NCBI RefSeq assembly: GCF_009299795.1
Contig: NZ_VIGP01000008.1
Span: forward strand, 71,427 to 135,426
Length of the DNA stretch: 64,000 bases
Reading direction: 5' to 3'
From: Brachybacterium subflavum
GTDB taxonomy: Bacteria; Actinomycetota; Actinomycetes; Actinomycetales; Dermabacteraceae
The position numbers and the translations under genes were made by a program. Below the pieces are notes generated by a model, which saw only the letters and a program-made list of their open reading frames with translations, searched no databases and had not been told where the DNA came from. This document shows positions 8,811 to 17,118 of this stretch, piece after piece (position 1 is the first letter of the stretch; the number at the start of each line of letters is the position of its first letter).

Positions 8811-9259
8811 GCGAGAGCCCGACCCCCGAGCAGCCCGACGCACCGAGCACGGCCTCGCAGGAAGCCACCCCGCGCGACGCCTCCCCGCAGGAAGCCGCCC
8901 CGCCCGCGGCGGAGGAGGACGGCACGCCCGACCGCGCCTTCATCCGCGACAACCCCGAGAAGCGCCGGTTCGACGTCTTCGTCGGCGAGCACCACGCCGG
9001 GTTCTCGAAGTATCGCGACGTCGACGGCGACGACGCCTCGCAGCGGATCTTCTTCCACACGGTCGTCTTCGACGAGTACGAGGGCCGCGGACTCGCCTCG
9101 ACCCTCACCCGCACGGCGCTCGAGCAGACCGTGCGCGAGGGCCGTCGGATCGTGCCCGTGTGCCCGTACGTCGCCCGCTGGGTGGAGCACCACGACGAGG
9201 CCGCCCCGCACGTCGACGCGGTCCGCCCCGAGCACCTGGCCGCGATCGAGCAGGTCTGA
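8807..9259 (+). CDS. GNAT-like N-acetyltransferase (YjdJ type)
   Basis: 150 residues. An acidic Pro/Ala-rich leader of about 40 residues precedes a short single-domain GNAT fold. The sequence FHTVVFDEYEGRGLASTLTRTAL (residues about 84-106; quoted in part) matches the acetyl-CoA binding beta4-alpha3 segment with the Q/RxxGxG-type loop EGRGLAS, and VPVCPYVARWVEHH closes the domain. YjdJ-like proteins are small predicted acetyltransferases with unknown substrate. ATGA overlap with pirin means coupled translation. It runs tail to tail with dld, with only 9 nt between. Confidence 0.85.
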   Translation: MSESPTPEQPDAPSTASQEATPRDASPQEAAPPAAEEDGTPDRAFIRDNPEKRRFDVFVGEHHAGFSKYRDVDGDDASQRIFFHTVVFDEYEGRGLASTLTRTALEQTVREGRRIVPVCPYVARWVEHHDEAAPHVDAVRPEHLAAIEQV

Positions 9260-9268
9260 GCGGGGCCG

Positions 9269-11011
9269 TCAGGCCCGGGAGTCGACCGGCGCCCAGTCCC
9301 TGTGCGCCGTGGTCTCGCCGACGCCCGCGTTGAACATGTTGCGCGGGTCCATCTCGCGGAAGTGGTCGACCATCGGCTCGGGCGCGGGGTAGATGCGCCC
9401 GTAGTTGTGCTCGGCGGGGACGGCGGCGCCGCGGTCCTCGAGCAGCGTCGTCATCCGCTTCTTGAGGGCCACGGGGTCCACGCCCGCCTTCGCCACGTGG
9501 TCCTGGTGCAGCACGTGGCAGAAGAAGTGCCCGAAGTAGACGCTCTCGAGCAGCTGGTCGGCGATCTCCGGGGGCAGCACCTCGAGCCAGTCCTCGTCGT
9601 CGCGGCGCAGGGCGACGTCGAAGGTCACCATGGCCGACGCCTCCTCGCGGTGCATCGTGAAGTACCGGCCGGCGGCGCTGGCGACGCCGAAGCGGATCAG
9701 GGTGGCGCTCTGGGCCTCGTCGGCGTCGCACTCGAAGAACTCGCCCTCGTGCTCGGGCGCGGCGAAGAAGTCGGTCAGCAGGCGCTGCGTGGCCTCGCGC
9801 TCGCTGCCGCTGACCACGAGCAGCAGGTGATGGGCGAAGCGGTCGCGGAAGCCCAGAAGACGCTTCGGGAGCTTCTCGGGGATCAGGCCGAACAGCTTCT
9901 GGGAGATCTCGTCGGCGACCGAGGGTCCGAAGCCGGGGAGCTTCTCGAACACGCCGTTGGCCCAGCTCTTGAGGGCGAACATGCGCACCAGGGTGCGGCT
10001 GCCGGCGTGCTTGAGGGACACGTAGGTGTCCTTGCCGTACTCGGCGGCGAGGTCGAAGGCATGGGAGCTCATGTACTCCCCGGAGATCGGCAGCGGGCCG
10101 TCGGCGGCCAGGAAGGTGCGGCGCAGGGCCTCGAGGTCGGCGGGGCGGTCGGTGCCGATGTAGAAGGTGGCCTTGTCCTTCTCGAGCGGGAACGTGCGGG
10201 TGCGCACCGCGAACACCATGAGCTTGCCGGCGCAGCCCGAGGCCTCGAACAGGAACTTCGGGTTCGCGTTGTAGCGGGCGGGGGTGTCGACGATCTCGCG
10301 CACATGCTCGGCGTAGTCGGTGCCGGTCGAGTCCTCCGGCGGCGCCGTGACGTCGGCCGGATCCCAGTCGCCGCGCTGGAGCCTGTCGAGCACGTGGGTG
10401 GGGTCGGTGCCGAGGTCGATGCCCAGGTGGTTGACCAGGTGGATCGTGCCGTCCGCGTCGACCTGGGCGAACAGCGCGTGCTCGGTGAACGCGGGGCCCT
10501 TGCGGATCTGGCTGCCGCCGGAGTTGTTCGCGATCCCGCCGACGACGGAGGCTCCGATGGAGCTCGAGCCGATGACCGAGTGCGGCTCGCGGCCGTGCTC
10601 GGCGAGGGTCTCCTCGAGCTCGAAGAGGGTGGCGCCCGCCAGGCAGATCGCCTCGCGGGCGTCGTTGATGAGGTGGATCTGGTCGATCCGCAGCGTGGAG
10701 ATGATGACGATGTCGCGGTCGTAGTCCTGATCGCCCGGGCCGGAGCCGCCGGTCAGGCCGGTGTTGGCCGCCTGGGTGATGACGATCAGGTCATGGTCGA
10801 CGCACACCTGCAGGGCGCGCCACATGTCCACGAGGGAGGCGGGGCGCAGCACCGCGAGCACGTCGCCGGAGCCGAAGCGGTCGCCGGTCGCGTAGGGGGC
10901 GGTGGCGCGCTTCGAGGTGAGCACGTGCTTGGAGCCCATGATCTGGGCGAACGCGTCGAGGGCCTGCTGGGACCCGGCGCTCGAGGATCCCTGGTTCCGC
11001 CGTGTGCTCAT
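9269..11011 (-). CDS. dld: D-lactate dehydrogenase (quinone), FAD-linked
   Basis: 580 residues, close to E. coli Dld (571). The N-terminal FAD-binding domain carries the segment around ITQAANTGLTGGSGPG (about 100-116) and IGSSSIGASVVGGIANNSGGSQ (quoted regions near 170-190). The C-terminal half matches the Dld membrane-binding domain (GLIPEKLPKRLLGFRDRFAHH region near 390). The enzyme is peripheral at the inner face of the membrane and passes electrons from D-lactate to menaquinone. The ATG at 11011 is chosen because GGAG lies 9 nt upstream; an in-frame ATG at 11026 lacks a site. Monocistronic. Confidence 0.93.
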   Translation of the reverse strand: MSTRRNQGSSSAGSQQALDAFAQIMGSKHVLTSKRATAPYATGDRFGSGDVLAVLRPASLVDMWRALQVCVDHDLIVITQAANTGLTGGSGPGDQDYDRDIVIISTLRIDQIHLINDAREAICLAGATLFELEETLAEHGREPHSVIGSSSIGASVVGGIANNSGGSQIRKGPAFTEHALFAQVDADGTIHLVNHLGIDLGTDPTHVLDRLQRGDWDPADVTAPPEDSTGTDYAEHVREIVDTPARYNANPKFLFEASGCAGKLMVFAVRTRTFPLEKDKATFYIGTDRPADLEALRRTFLAADGPLPISGEYMSSHAFDLAAEYGKDTYVSLKHAGSRTLVRMFALKSWANGVFEKLPGFGPSVADEISQKLFGLIPEKLPKRLLGFRDRFAHHLLLVVSGSEREATQRLLTDFFAAPEHEGEFFECDADEAQSATLIRFGVASAAGRYFTMHREEASAMVTFDVALRRDDEDWLEVLPPEIADQLLESVYFGHFFCHVLHQDHVAKAGVDPVALKKRMTTLLEDRGAAVPAEHNYGRIYPAPEPMVDHFREMDPRNMFNAGVGETTAHRDWAPVDSRA

Positions 11012-11155
11012 GTCCGTCTGCTCCATCGCTGTCGGGGGTGAAGATGATGCCGCAAGGGGCCGGGGCCAGCGTAGCCATCGAACGACGCGGCGCACGCGGA
11101 TGGCGAGGGGCGTTCTCGGAGCGCGAGAGGCGGGGCGCGAGAAGCGGGGCGCGCC

Positions 11156-11527
11156 TCACTCCCCCGGACGCAGGGACTGCGGGGCACGGGCATCCCAGGC
11201 GTCCTCGAGCACCTCGCGAAGGTCCTCGTCCTCGAGGGTCTCCAGGCGCACCAGCACGCTCGGGTGGTCGCGGTAGTGGTCGGTGGTGAAGAAGCGGTCG
11301 GGACGGGCGGCGATGAGGGCCTCGCGCTCACCGACGTCATGGCACCAGGCCACGAGGATCTCCGCATCGGGGCCGACGATCCCGTCCGCGATCTCGGCGC
11401 GGCGCGGCCCGCGGACGGTCGCGAAGACTTTGCCCGCCGCGCGGAAGGCCGGGGATCCATAGGAGGTCGACTCCTCGACCTCCGGCAGGGTGATCGCGAG
11501 GCGGCGGACGTCATCGAGCATGCTCAT
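11156..11527 (-). CDS. MmcQ/YjbR family protein
   Basis: 123 residues from the ATG at 11527, which has GGAG with suitable spacing. The sequence follows the MmcQ/YjbR fold: LAITLPEVEESTSYGSPAF at the N-terminus, then AGKVFATV, and a C-terminal TDHYRDHPSVLVRLETL-EDEDLREVLEDAW. The family is small, cytoplasmic and CyaY-like in structure; a DNA-binding role has been proposed but the function is not settled. It is transcribed away from the monooxygenase gene at 11745. No operator is obvious in the 217 nt between them. Confidence 0.88.
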   Translation of the reverse strand: MSMLDDVRRLAITLPEVEESTSYGSPAFRAAGKVFATVRGPRRAEIADGIVGPDAEILVAWCHDVGEREALIAARPDRFFTTDHYRDHPSVLVRLETLEDEDLREVLEDAWDARAPQSLRPGE

Positions 11528-11744
11528 CGGGGTCTCCTTCGACCGGGAGCGGGACGCGTTCGGGGCGTGCCCGGTCCGGGGCGGACCGGACGCGGACCCG
11601 GTGCGTCGGCGCGGGCCGGACGCGTGCGCTCCGGCCAGGATCGCACGGTCCACATCCTGGGGTGCGCTCGATGGCGCTGAGCTGGGTTGATACGTTCGAG
11701 GCACCGGCGGCAGGACGCCGGAACGACGCGAAGGAGCTGCCCCG

Positions 11745-12056
11745 ATGACCGTCATCGTCACCGCCGTGTTCTACCCCAAGGCCGGGAAGAAGCAGGAGCT
11801 GGTCCAGGCCATGCAGCGCGGCATCGCCGCCGTCCACGAGGAGCCCGGCTGCGAGCTCTACTCGATCCACGATGCCGAGGACGGCACCATCACCATGATC
11901 GAGAAGTGGACGAGCGCCCAGGACCTCGACACCCATGGCGCGGGCGAGGCCGTCGGCATCCTCAACGGGGACATCGCCGAGCTCATCGAGAAGCCCACCC
12001 TGGTCACCCGCATGACTCCCCTGCCCTCCGGCACCGAGGCGCAGGGCGCGATCTGA
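11745..12056 (+). CDS. Antibiotic biosynthesis monooxygenase (ABM) domain protein
   Basis: 103 residues, a complete single ABM ferredoxin-like domain: TAVFYPKAGKKQELVQAM at the N-terminus, EEPGCELYSIHDAEDG near 34, then IEKWTSAQDLDTHG near 54. Proteins of this type form dimers and act as cofactor-free quinol monooxygenases (YgiN-like) or haem-degrading enzymes; which applies cannot be decided. GAAGGAG lies at the correct distance before the ATG. Monocistronic, followed by two hairpins. Confidence 0.88.
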   Translation: MTVIVTAVFYPKAGKKQELVQAMQRGIAAVHEEPGCELYSIHDAEDGTITMIEKWTSAQDLDTHGAGEAVGILNGDIAELIEKPTLVTRMTPLPSGTEAQGAI

Positions 12057-12170
12057 AGGACCTGAGGGCTCTGCAGGACCTGACCGGGAGCGGGACCTCC
12101 CCTGCGGTTCGACGCCGAACCTGACTCCCGGCGCCCTCGCACTCCCGGCACCCCCTTCGGCGCCTTCACA

Positions 12171-12196
12171 TGCACGGTCTCGACCGTCACCGTGCA
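12171..12196 (+). terminator. Small hairpin after the ABM gene
   Basis: TGCACGGT (12171-12178) and ACCGTGCA (12189-12196) form a perfect 8 bp stem with a 10 nt loop. It sits just before the larger hairpin at 12200-12259 in the convergent gap. Confidence 0.45.
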
Positions 12197-12199
12197 CCA

Positions 12200-12259
12200 C
12201 GCGTAGTCATAGGTCGGGTCGCGTGCTCTATTCGTCACGACCCGACCTCTGGCTACGCG
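12200..12259. terminator. Two-part hairpin between convergent genes
   Basis: CGCGTAG (12200-12206) pairs with CTACGCG (12253-12259). Inside a symmetric 4 nt bulge, AGGTCGGGTCG (12211-12221) pairs with CGACCCGACCT (12238-12248). It lies between the ABM gene (plus) and the sugar dehydrogenase gene (minus) and can work in both directions. There is no T-tract. Confidence 0.65.
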
Positions 12260-12323
12260 AAGTGCACGCCCCTGCCGGAGACGAGGGGGCCGGCAGGCAC
12301 GAGCGAGCCCCGGATCGCGCCCC

Positions 12324-13484
12324 TCACCCCGTCGGCACCCGCAGCAGACGGTCGTCGCCGTCGGCGGGCGAGCCGCGGCCGTCCGTGTTGTTCGTGAGCA
12401 CCCACAGGGAGCCGTCGGGCGCGATGACGACGTCTCGCAGACGGCCGTAGTCCCCCGCCAGCCGCGGCGTCGAGGTCGAGAGGTCGCTCAAGGGGACGTC
12501 GATGAGGCGCTCGCCGCGCAGAGCGGCGATGTGGATCGTGCCGTGGGAGATCGCGATGCCGCTCGGGCTGGCCTCCGAGGGATGCCACTGCTGGCGAGGA
12601 TCGACGAGGCCGTCCTCGTGGGCGATGCCCTCGGCCGTGGGCCATCCATAGTTCTCCCCGGCCTCGATGACGTTGAGCTCGTCCCAGGTGTCCTGCCCGA
12701 ACTCGCTCGCGTACATCGTGCCGTCCTCGTCCCACGCGATGCCCTGCGGGTTGCGGTGCCCGAAGCTGAACACGGGCGAGGCCGGGAACGGGTTGTCGTC
12801 CGGCACGGACCCGTCGGGATCGAGGCGGAGGATCTTCCCGGCCAGGGCGTCGACGTCCTGCGCTGCGTCCCTGTCCCCGGCATCACCGGCCGTCGCGTAG
12901 AGCTTCCCGTCCGGTCCGAAGGCGAGCCGCCCGCCGTTGTGGTTCGCGGCCGATGGGATCCCGTCGAGCAGCGTCGTCGCCTCGCCGAGGTCCAATGAGC
13001 CGGGCTCGCCGGTGATCTCGAAGCGCTGGATCCGGTTGCCGTCCGCGGAGGTGGAGTGCGCGAACAGCGTCCCGTCGCGCACGGCGATCCCCAGCAGCCC
13101 GGCCTCGCCCTGCGGGGTGACGCCGGGGATCGTCGCGACGGTGCGCAGGGACCCGTCCGGTCTCCGTTCGAGGATGCGGGCGCTGCCGCGCTCGCTGATC
13201 AGCGGAGCCTCCCCGTGGAATGCGATCGACCAGGGCGCCTCGAGGCCCTCGGCGAGGACCTCGACGCCCTCGGGGCTCTGCGAGGTCTGACCGCCTCCGC
13301 CCGACGGGGACCCGCCGCCGTCGGATGTGCGATCCTCGGCCCCGTCCCCTCGCGGTGCTGTCCCGGTATCGGCGCAGGCGGCCAGGCCGCCGAGTGCGAC
13401 GAGGGCGGCCGCCGCGGCGGTCCGGCGGGTCGGTCGCGGTGCGCCGTCGGCGCGCTCATGGTGCGGGTGCTCGGTCGTGGCCAT
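12324..13484 (-). CDS. PQQ-type glucose/sorbosone dehydrogenase-like lipoprotein
   Basis: 386 residues: a basic N-region, a hydrophobic stretch and the lipobox GGLAAC (cysteine at about 37), so it is a membrane-anchored lipoprotein on the outer face. After a Gly/Ser-rich linker (50-67) comes a six-bladed beta-propeller of the soluble glucose dehydrogenase/YliI family, with the landmarks LEAPWSIAFHGEAPLISER, PQGEAGLLGIAV, FGHRNPQGIAWD and ENYGWP. YliI-type enzymes oxidise aldoses with PQQ. Many actinobacterial members lack a PQQ supply, so activity is not certain. It is 16 nt downstream of the NUDIX gene and probably co-transcribed. Confidence 0.88.
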   Translation of the reverse strand: MATTEHPHHERADGAPRPTRRTAAAAALVALGGLAACADTGTAPRGDGAEDRTSDGGGSPSGGGGQTSQSPEGVEVLAEGLEAPWSIAFHGEAPLISERGSARILERRPDGSLRTVATIPGVTPQGEAGLLGIAVRDGTLFAHSTSADGNRIQRFEITGEPGSLDLGEATTLLDGIPSAANHNGGRLAFGPDGKLYATAGDAGDRDAAQDVDALAGKILRLDPDGSVPDDNPFPASPVFSFGHRNPQGIAWDEDGTMYASEFGQDTWDELNVIEAGENYGWPTAEGIAHEDGLVDPRQQWHPSEASPSGIAISHGTIHIAALRGERLIDVPLSDLSTSTPRLAGDYGRLRDVVIAPDGSLWVLTNNTDGRGSPADGDDRLLRVPTG

Positions 13485-13500
13485 GCCGCCTCCTCGCGGT

Positions 13501-14103
13501 TCAGCGTGCTTCCGCGATCATCCTCGTGATCCAGTCGGGATGCACCCTCCCGCCGAGCGTCTCCAGTGCAATGCGCGGTCGCAGCCACACGGGTTCGTAG
13601 GTGCCGTGGACCTCGGTGTCCCGTGCGGTCTCGGGCCCGCCGAGGTGCAGGGCGGGCGTGCGCCGGGCGCGGGCGAGGAAGATCCACTGCTCGCCCTCGA
13701 CGACGACGCTGCTGGTCAGGAGGTCCACGTCGTCGCCCGTCAACCCGGTCTCCTCGATGAGCTCGCGCAGCGCGCCGGACAGCGGATCGGCATCCTCGGG
13801 CTCGAGGCCGCCGCCGGGGAGCACGGCACAGGGCTCGCGGCCGGGACGAGTGCGGAGGATCGCCGCGATCGCCGAGTCATCGGGCGAGAGGACGAGCATC
13901 CGCGCCCGTGCGGGTGCCGCGGCCGGGGTCTGTGCAGCAGCCTGGGCCGGGGTCATCGCCGCGCCCACGGCAGCCGCCCCGCCCCCGGTGCCGGCTCCGA
14001 CTCCGACTCCGACTCCGACTCCATCCGACTCAGCCCGTCGGACCGCGACATCGGCGTCCCAGAACAGGCCCTCGCCCCCGTGCCTTCCGTCCCCGCTGAC
14101 CAT
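13501..14103 (-). CDS. NUDIX hydrolase
   Basis: About 200 residues. The NUDIX core starts at MLVLSPDDSAIAAILRT and contains the box ending in ALRELIEETGL, that is REUxEExGU with the catalytic glutamates. It hydrolyses nucleoside-diphosphate derivatives; the substrate cannot be read from sequence. The N-terminal 80 residues are low-complexity, including a GVGVGVG run encoded by a hexanucleotide repeat. I chose the ATG at 14103 because AGGA lies 8 nt upstream; an ATG at 14151 is in frame and possible, and the ATG at 13900 just before the core is a third choice. Confidence 0.8.
   Translation of the reverse strand: MVSGDGRHGGEGLFWDADVAVRRAESDGVGVGVGVGAGTGGGAAAVGAAMTPAQAAAQTPAAAPARARMLVLSPDDSAIAAILRTRPGREPCAVLPGGGLEPEDADPLSGALRELIEETGLTGDDVDLLTSSVVVEGEQWIFLARARRTPALHLGGPETARDTEVHGTYEPVWLRPRIALETLGGRVHPDWITRMIAEAR
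13995..14030. repeat. Hexanucleotide tandem repeat inside the NUDIX gene
   Basis: About four direct copies of TCCGAC, plus a diverged copy with a two-base insertion, encode alternating Gly-Val in the N-terminal tail of the NUDIX protein. The unit is a multiple of three, so copy-number change would alter tail length without breaking the frame. Confidence 0.7.
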
Positions 14104-14253
14104 GCGCTCGATCCTGCCATGCGGCCGCCCGCCCAGCGCCGCCTCCATCACCCGGCGCCGGTCGTGCCGCGCGGTACGGTCCGCCGCCCAGCGCGGCAGA
14201 GCCGCCCGATACGGGCTGCGCCACAGCGGCTCCCCGGGGACACACCCCTCCCC

Positions 14254-14268
14254 TAAAATGTCCAGACA
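14254..14268 (+). promoter_or_regulatory. -10 element for a leaderless mRNA
   Basis: TAAAAT at 14254-14259 is followed 8 nt later by the ATG at 14268 with no Shine-Dalgarno sequence between. In actinobacteria this spacing is typical of transcripts that start at the A of the start codon. The AT-rich patch stands out in very GC-rich surroundings. Confidence 0.65.
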
Positions 14269-14699
14269 TGGAGACTTCTTCGTCCGAGCCGGTCATGTCC
14301 TTCCGCACCCGCAAGTGGGTGCGCCCCGAGGATCTCAACGCCAACGCCACCCTCTTCGGCGGCAGCCTGCTGCGCTGGATCGACGAGGAGGCCGCGGTCT
14401 ACGCGATCATCCAGCTGGGCCATCAGCGCGTGGTCACGAAGTACATGTCGGAGATCGTCTTCGTCTCCTCGGCGCGTGAGGGCGATATCGTCGAGATCGG
14501 CCTGGTCGCGACGAAGTTCGGCCGCACGTCCCTCACGATGCGCGCCGAGGCCCGGAACCTGTTCACGCAGCAGAGCATCCTCACGATCGACGAGCTCGTG
14601 TTCGTCAACGTCGATGCGGACGGGCGGCCCGCGCCGCACGGCTACACGGAGATCACCTACGACCGCGATCGGGTGCCGCGGGGCGACCTGCAGCGCTGA
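14268..14699 (+). CDS. Acyl-CoA thioesterase, hotdog fold (YciA/BFIT-like)
   Basis: 143 residues forming one hotdog domain. NANATLFGGSLLRWIDEEAA (residues about 24-43) is the typical helix with the catalytic aspartate, followed by VVTKYMSEIVFVSSAREGD and FGRTSLTMRAEA. The family hydrolyses acyl-CoA to free acid and CoA in the cytoplasm, usually as a hexamer or tetramer. The gene has no ribosome site but a -10 element at leaderless spacing. An HD phosphohydrolase follows 38 nt later in the same direction. Confidence 0.92.
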   Translation: METSSSEPVMSFRTRKWVRPEDLNANATLFGGSLLRWIDEEAAVYAIIQLGHQRVVTKYMSEIVFVSSAREGDIVEIGLVATKFGRTSLTMRAEARNLFTQQSILTIDELVFVNVDADGRPAPHGYTEITYDRDRVPRGDLQR

Positions 14700-14737
14700 G
14701 CCGTCGGCCGACGGCAGCGACGAGGAAGGGAGGCGAG

Positions 14738-15793
14738 GTGCGCGGGATCGACGCCGACACCCTCGGTCTGGACGGACGCTGGTTCGACCCCGTCTGGCGC
14801 ATCGAGATCGAGCTGATGCCGCTCGAGCTCGAGCTGCTGGACGCCTGGTGGGTGCGGCGCCTCGCCTTCATCGCCCACGCGGGCATCGCCTCGTTCACCA
14901 CCACGCAGAGCTACACGCGCATCGAGCACTCCCTGGGCGTCCTCGCCCTCACCGCGCACTTCGCGCCGGATGATCGCGCGGCCCGGGCGACGGCCCTGCT
15001 CCACGACATCGGGCATCTGCCCTTCAGCCACACCCTCGAGGGCATCGCCGGGCTCGACCACCACAGGATCGGCCGGGAGCGGATCACCGAGCTCGATCCC
15101 ATGCTGCGGCGCCACGGCCTCGATGCCGCGGAGGTCATCGCGATCGACGAGGGCACGCATCCCTCGCCCCTGACCAACGCGTCCGGCGCCCTCAAGCTCG
15201 ACCACCTCGACTCGTTCCTGCGCAGCGGCCAGGCGCACGGGCGCACGCGGACTCCCCCGCGCGAGATGCTCGAGCGGCTTCGACTGGTCGACGGCGCGGT
15301 GGACACCGACGAGGCCACCGCGCACGAGCTCGCGGACCTCATCGCCGCGGAGGCCCGCCACCAGCGCGCACCGTCCAACATCGTCCCGATCGCCGTGCTG
15401 AAGCACCTGGTCACGACTGCTCTCGAGAACGGTTCGGGCTTCGACGCGGAGCACCTCGCGCTGTTGACGGACGGTGAGCTCTGGGCCGCACTCCTGGCCG
15501 ATCCCGCAACGCGCGAGCTGACTCTGGAGCTGCGGGCGCACCCGCAGCGCTGGCACCTGGTCCCGTCGGCCGCCCGAGGCATCCCCGCCGGCGCCGCCAC
15601 CGCCGATGGCGCCTCCGCCGACAGCACCTCCGCCGACGGCACCTCCGCCGACGGCGCCCCGGAGGCGCTGGACGTGCACATCCGCCGCGGCTACCTCGCG
15701 CTGCCCACGGTCGACGGGTCCGCGTTCACCGACCCGCAGATCACGGCCCTCGAGGACGCACTGCCGCTGCACCTGCGCGTCGTGCGCGCCTGA
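14738..15793 (+). CDS. HD superfamily phosphohydrolase (dNTPase-like)
   Basis: 351 residues from a GTG with GGGAGG in front. The metal-binding HD signature is complete: RIEHSLGVL (His near 68), ALLHDIGHLPFSH (His-Asp near 89-90) and KLDHLD (Asp near 153). The layout resembles SAMHD1/YdhJ-type triphosphohydrolases, although the substrate is not established. A low-complexity Thr/Ser/Ala/Asp insert near residue 287-308 is encoded by a 15-bp repeat. It follows the thioesterase gene and ends at a convergent hairpin. Confidence 0.87.
   Translation: MRGIDADTLGLDGRWFDPVWRIEIELMPLELELLDAWWVRRLAFIAHAGIASFTTTQSYTRIEHSLGVLALTAHFAPDDRAARATALLHDIGHLPFSHTLEGIAGLDHHRIGRERITELDPMLRRHGLDAAEVIAIDEGTHPSPLTNASGALKLDHLDSFLRSGQAHGRTRTPPREMLERLRLVDGAVDTDEATAHELADLIAAEARHQRAPSNIVPIAVLKHLVTTALENGSGFDAEHLALLTDGELWAALLADPATRELTLELRAHPQRWHLVPSAARGIPAGAATADGASADSTSADGTSADGAPEALDVHIRRGYLALPTVDGSAFTDPQITALEDALPLHLRVVRA
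15598..15658. repeat. 15-bp tandem repeat inside the HD gene
   Basis: Four consecutive copies related to GCCTCCGCCGACGGC encode a repeated Ala/Thr-Ser-Ala-Asp-Gly unit. The unit keeps the frame, so copy number can vary without loss of the protein. Confidence 0.7.
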
Positions 15794-15868
15794 GCGCCGA
15801 GCCCCCAGGGCCACTCGAGCATTCCGGAACGCCCGAGCACCTCGGACCACCCGAGCGTCCGGACAGCA

Positions 15869-15910
15869 GGAGGCCGGGTGGCATGCGCTGCGCGCCGCCG
15901 CCCGGCCTCC
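15869..15910. terminator. Hairpin between convergent HD and oxidoreductase genes
   Basis: GGAGGCCGGG (15869-15878) pairs perfectly with CCCGGCCTCC (15901-15910) around a 22 nt GC-rich loop that can itself fold. There is no T-tract. It can serve both the HD gene and the six-gene minus-strand operon ending at 15955. Confidence 0.6.
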
Positions 15911-15954
15911 GGATGCACCACCGGTGGGGTGGTCGCTCCTGTCAGCTCATCGCC

Positions 15955-16965
15955 TCAGGCGCTCATGACCTCCGCGGCAGAGCCGGTGCGGGCGCTCTCG
16001 TAGGCGGCGAGGATGATGCCGAGCACGGCGATGCCCTCCTCCTCGGTGTTCAGCGGGCGCTTGCCGGTTTCCAGGCAGGTCACGAAGTCGGCGATCTCCG
16101 CGGCGAAGGTGTCGATGGGCTCGGCCGCAAAGACCTGCTCCTCGTCCTCGGCGCGCAGCTTCACCCGCAGGGTCGAGCCGTCGGAGCTCAGCGAGCCCTT
16201 CTCGCCGACCACGGAGAAGCGGTCGGTGCCGGGCGCCGCCTGGTAGGCCCAGGAGGTGACGAGCTGGCCCACGCTGCCGTTGTCGAAGCGCACCAGGACC
16301 TGCGCCGAGTCCTCGCCCTCCATGAACTTCAGGCGGTGGGTCGACATCATCGAGAACACCTGCTTCGGGCGGCCGCCCGAGAGGTGCATGAGCAGGTAGG
16401 TCGGGTGGTAGCCGGTGTCGATGTACTCGCCGCCGCCGCTGGTGGCGGTGTGCGCGCGCCAGCCCATGTTCTCCGGGTCGAAGTCGTTGAAGAACGAGTC
16501 GGTGGTGCGCACCTCGTAGACGTCGCCCAGCGCGCCGGAGTCGATGACCTCCTTGGCCTTGGCGACGGCCGGCATGAACAGCTGGTTGTGCGCGCACATG
16601 AGGGTGACGCCGGCGGCGTCGACGGCCGCGCGGACCTCGGCGGCCTCCTCCGCGGTCAGGCACAGCGGCTTCTCGCACAGGATGTGCTTGCCGGCGTTCG
16701 CGGCCGCGACGATCGCGGGCTTGTGCAGGTGGTGGGGCAGGCAGATGTCGACGGCGTCGACGTCGGGGTCCTGCACGAGCTCGGTGAAGTCCGAGTAGCC
16801 CTTGGCGCCGATCTCCTCGGTGCGCAGGGCGAGGGTCTCGGGGTTCGCGTCGGCGATGGCGACCACGCGCGCGCGGTCGGGGATCGTGGAGTAGCCCTTG
16901 AGGTGGGCGTTGGCGATGCCGCCGCCGCCGATGAGGCCGATGCGGACGGGAAGGGTGACGGTCAT
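15955..16965 (-). CDS. Gfo/Idh/MocA family oxidoreductase, canonical
   Basis: 336 residues from the ATG at 16965, which has AAGGAG at good spacing. The Rossmann loop GGGGIANAH near residue 13 and the motif CEKPLCLT near 93 are canonical. GGGEYIDTGYHPTYLLMHL near 172 carries the expected Asp/His catalytic region. It is the last gene of the minus-strand carbohydrate operon starting at 23043 and is expected to act on the imported sugar or polyol with NAD(P). It pairs with the variant oxidoreductase just upstream, as at 5381-7437. Confidence 0.88.
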   Translation of the reverse strand: MTVTLPVRIGLIGGGGIANAHLKGYSTIPDRARVVAIADANPETLALRTEEIGAKGYSDFTELVQDPDVDAVDICLPHHLHKPAIVAAANAGKHILCEKPLCLTAEEAAEVRAAVDAAGVTLMCAHNQLFMPAVAKAKEVIDSGALGDVYEVRTTDSFFNDFDPENMGWRAHTATSGGGEYIDTGYHPTYLLMHLSGGRPKQVFSMMSTHRLKFMEGEDSAQVLVRFDNGSVGQLVTSWAYQAAPGTDRFSVVGEKGSLSSDGSTLRVKLRAEDEEQVFAAEPIDTFAAEIADFVTCLETGKRPLNTEEEGIAVLGIILAAYESARTGSAAEVMSA

Positions 16966-17118
16966 GGTGTGCTCCTTCGTGAGCGGATGTCTGGGGTGCT
17001 TGTCTGTCTGGGGTGGTGAGCGGCCGGCCGGCACGTGTCCGGTCGGCAGGCGCCCGGTCGGCAGACGCTCGGGGCCGACCGGTCCCGCGACGGGCGCGGG
17101 ATCCGCGGACCGGGCCGG

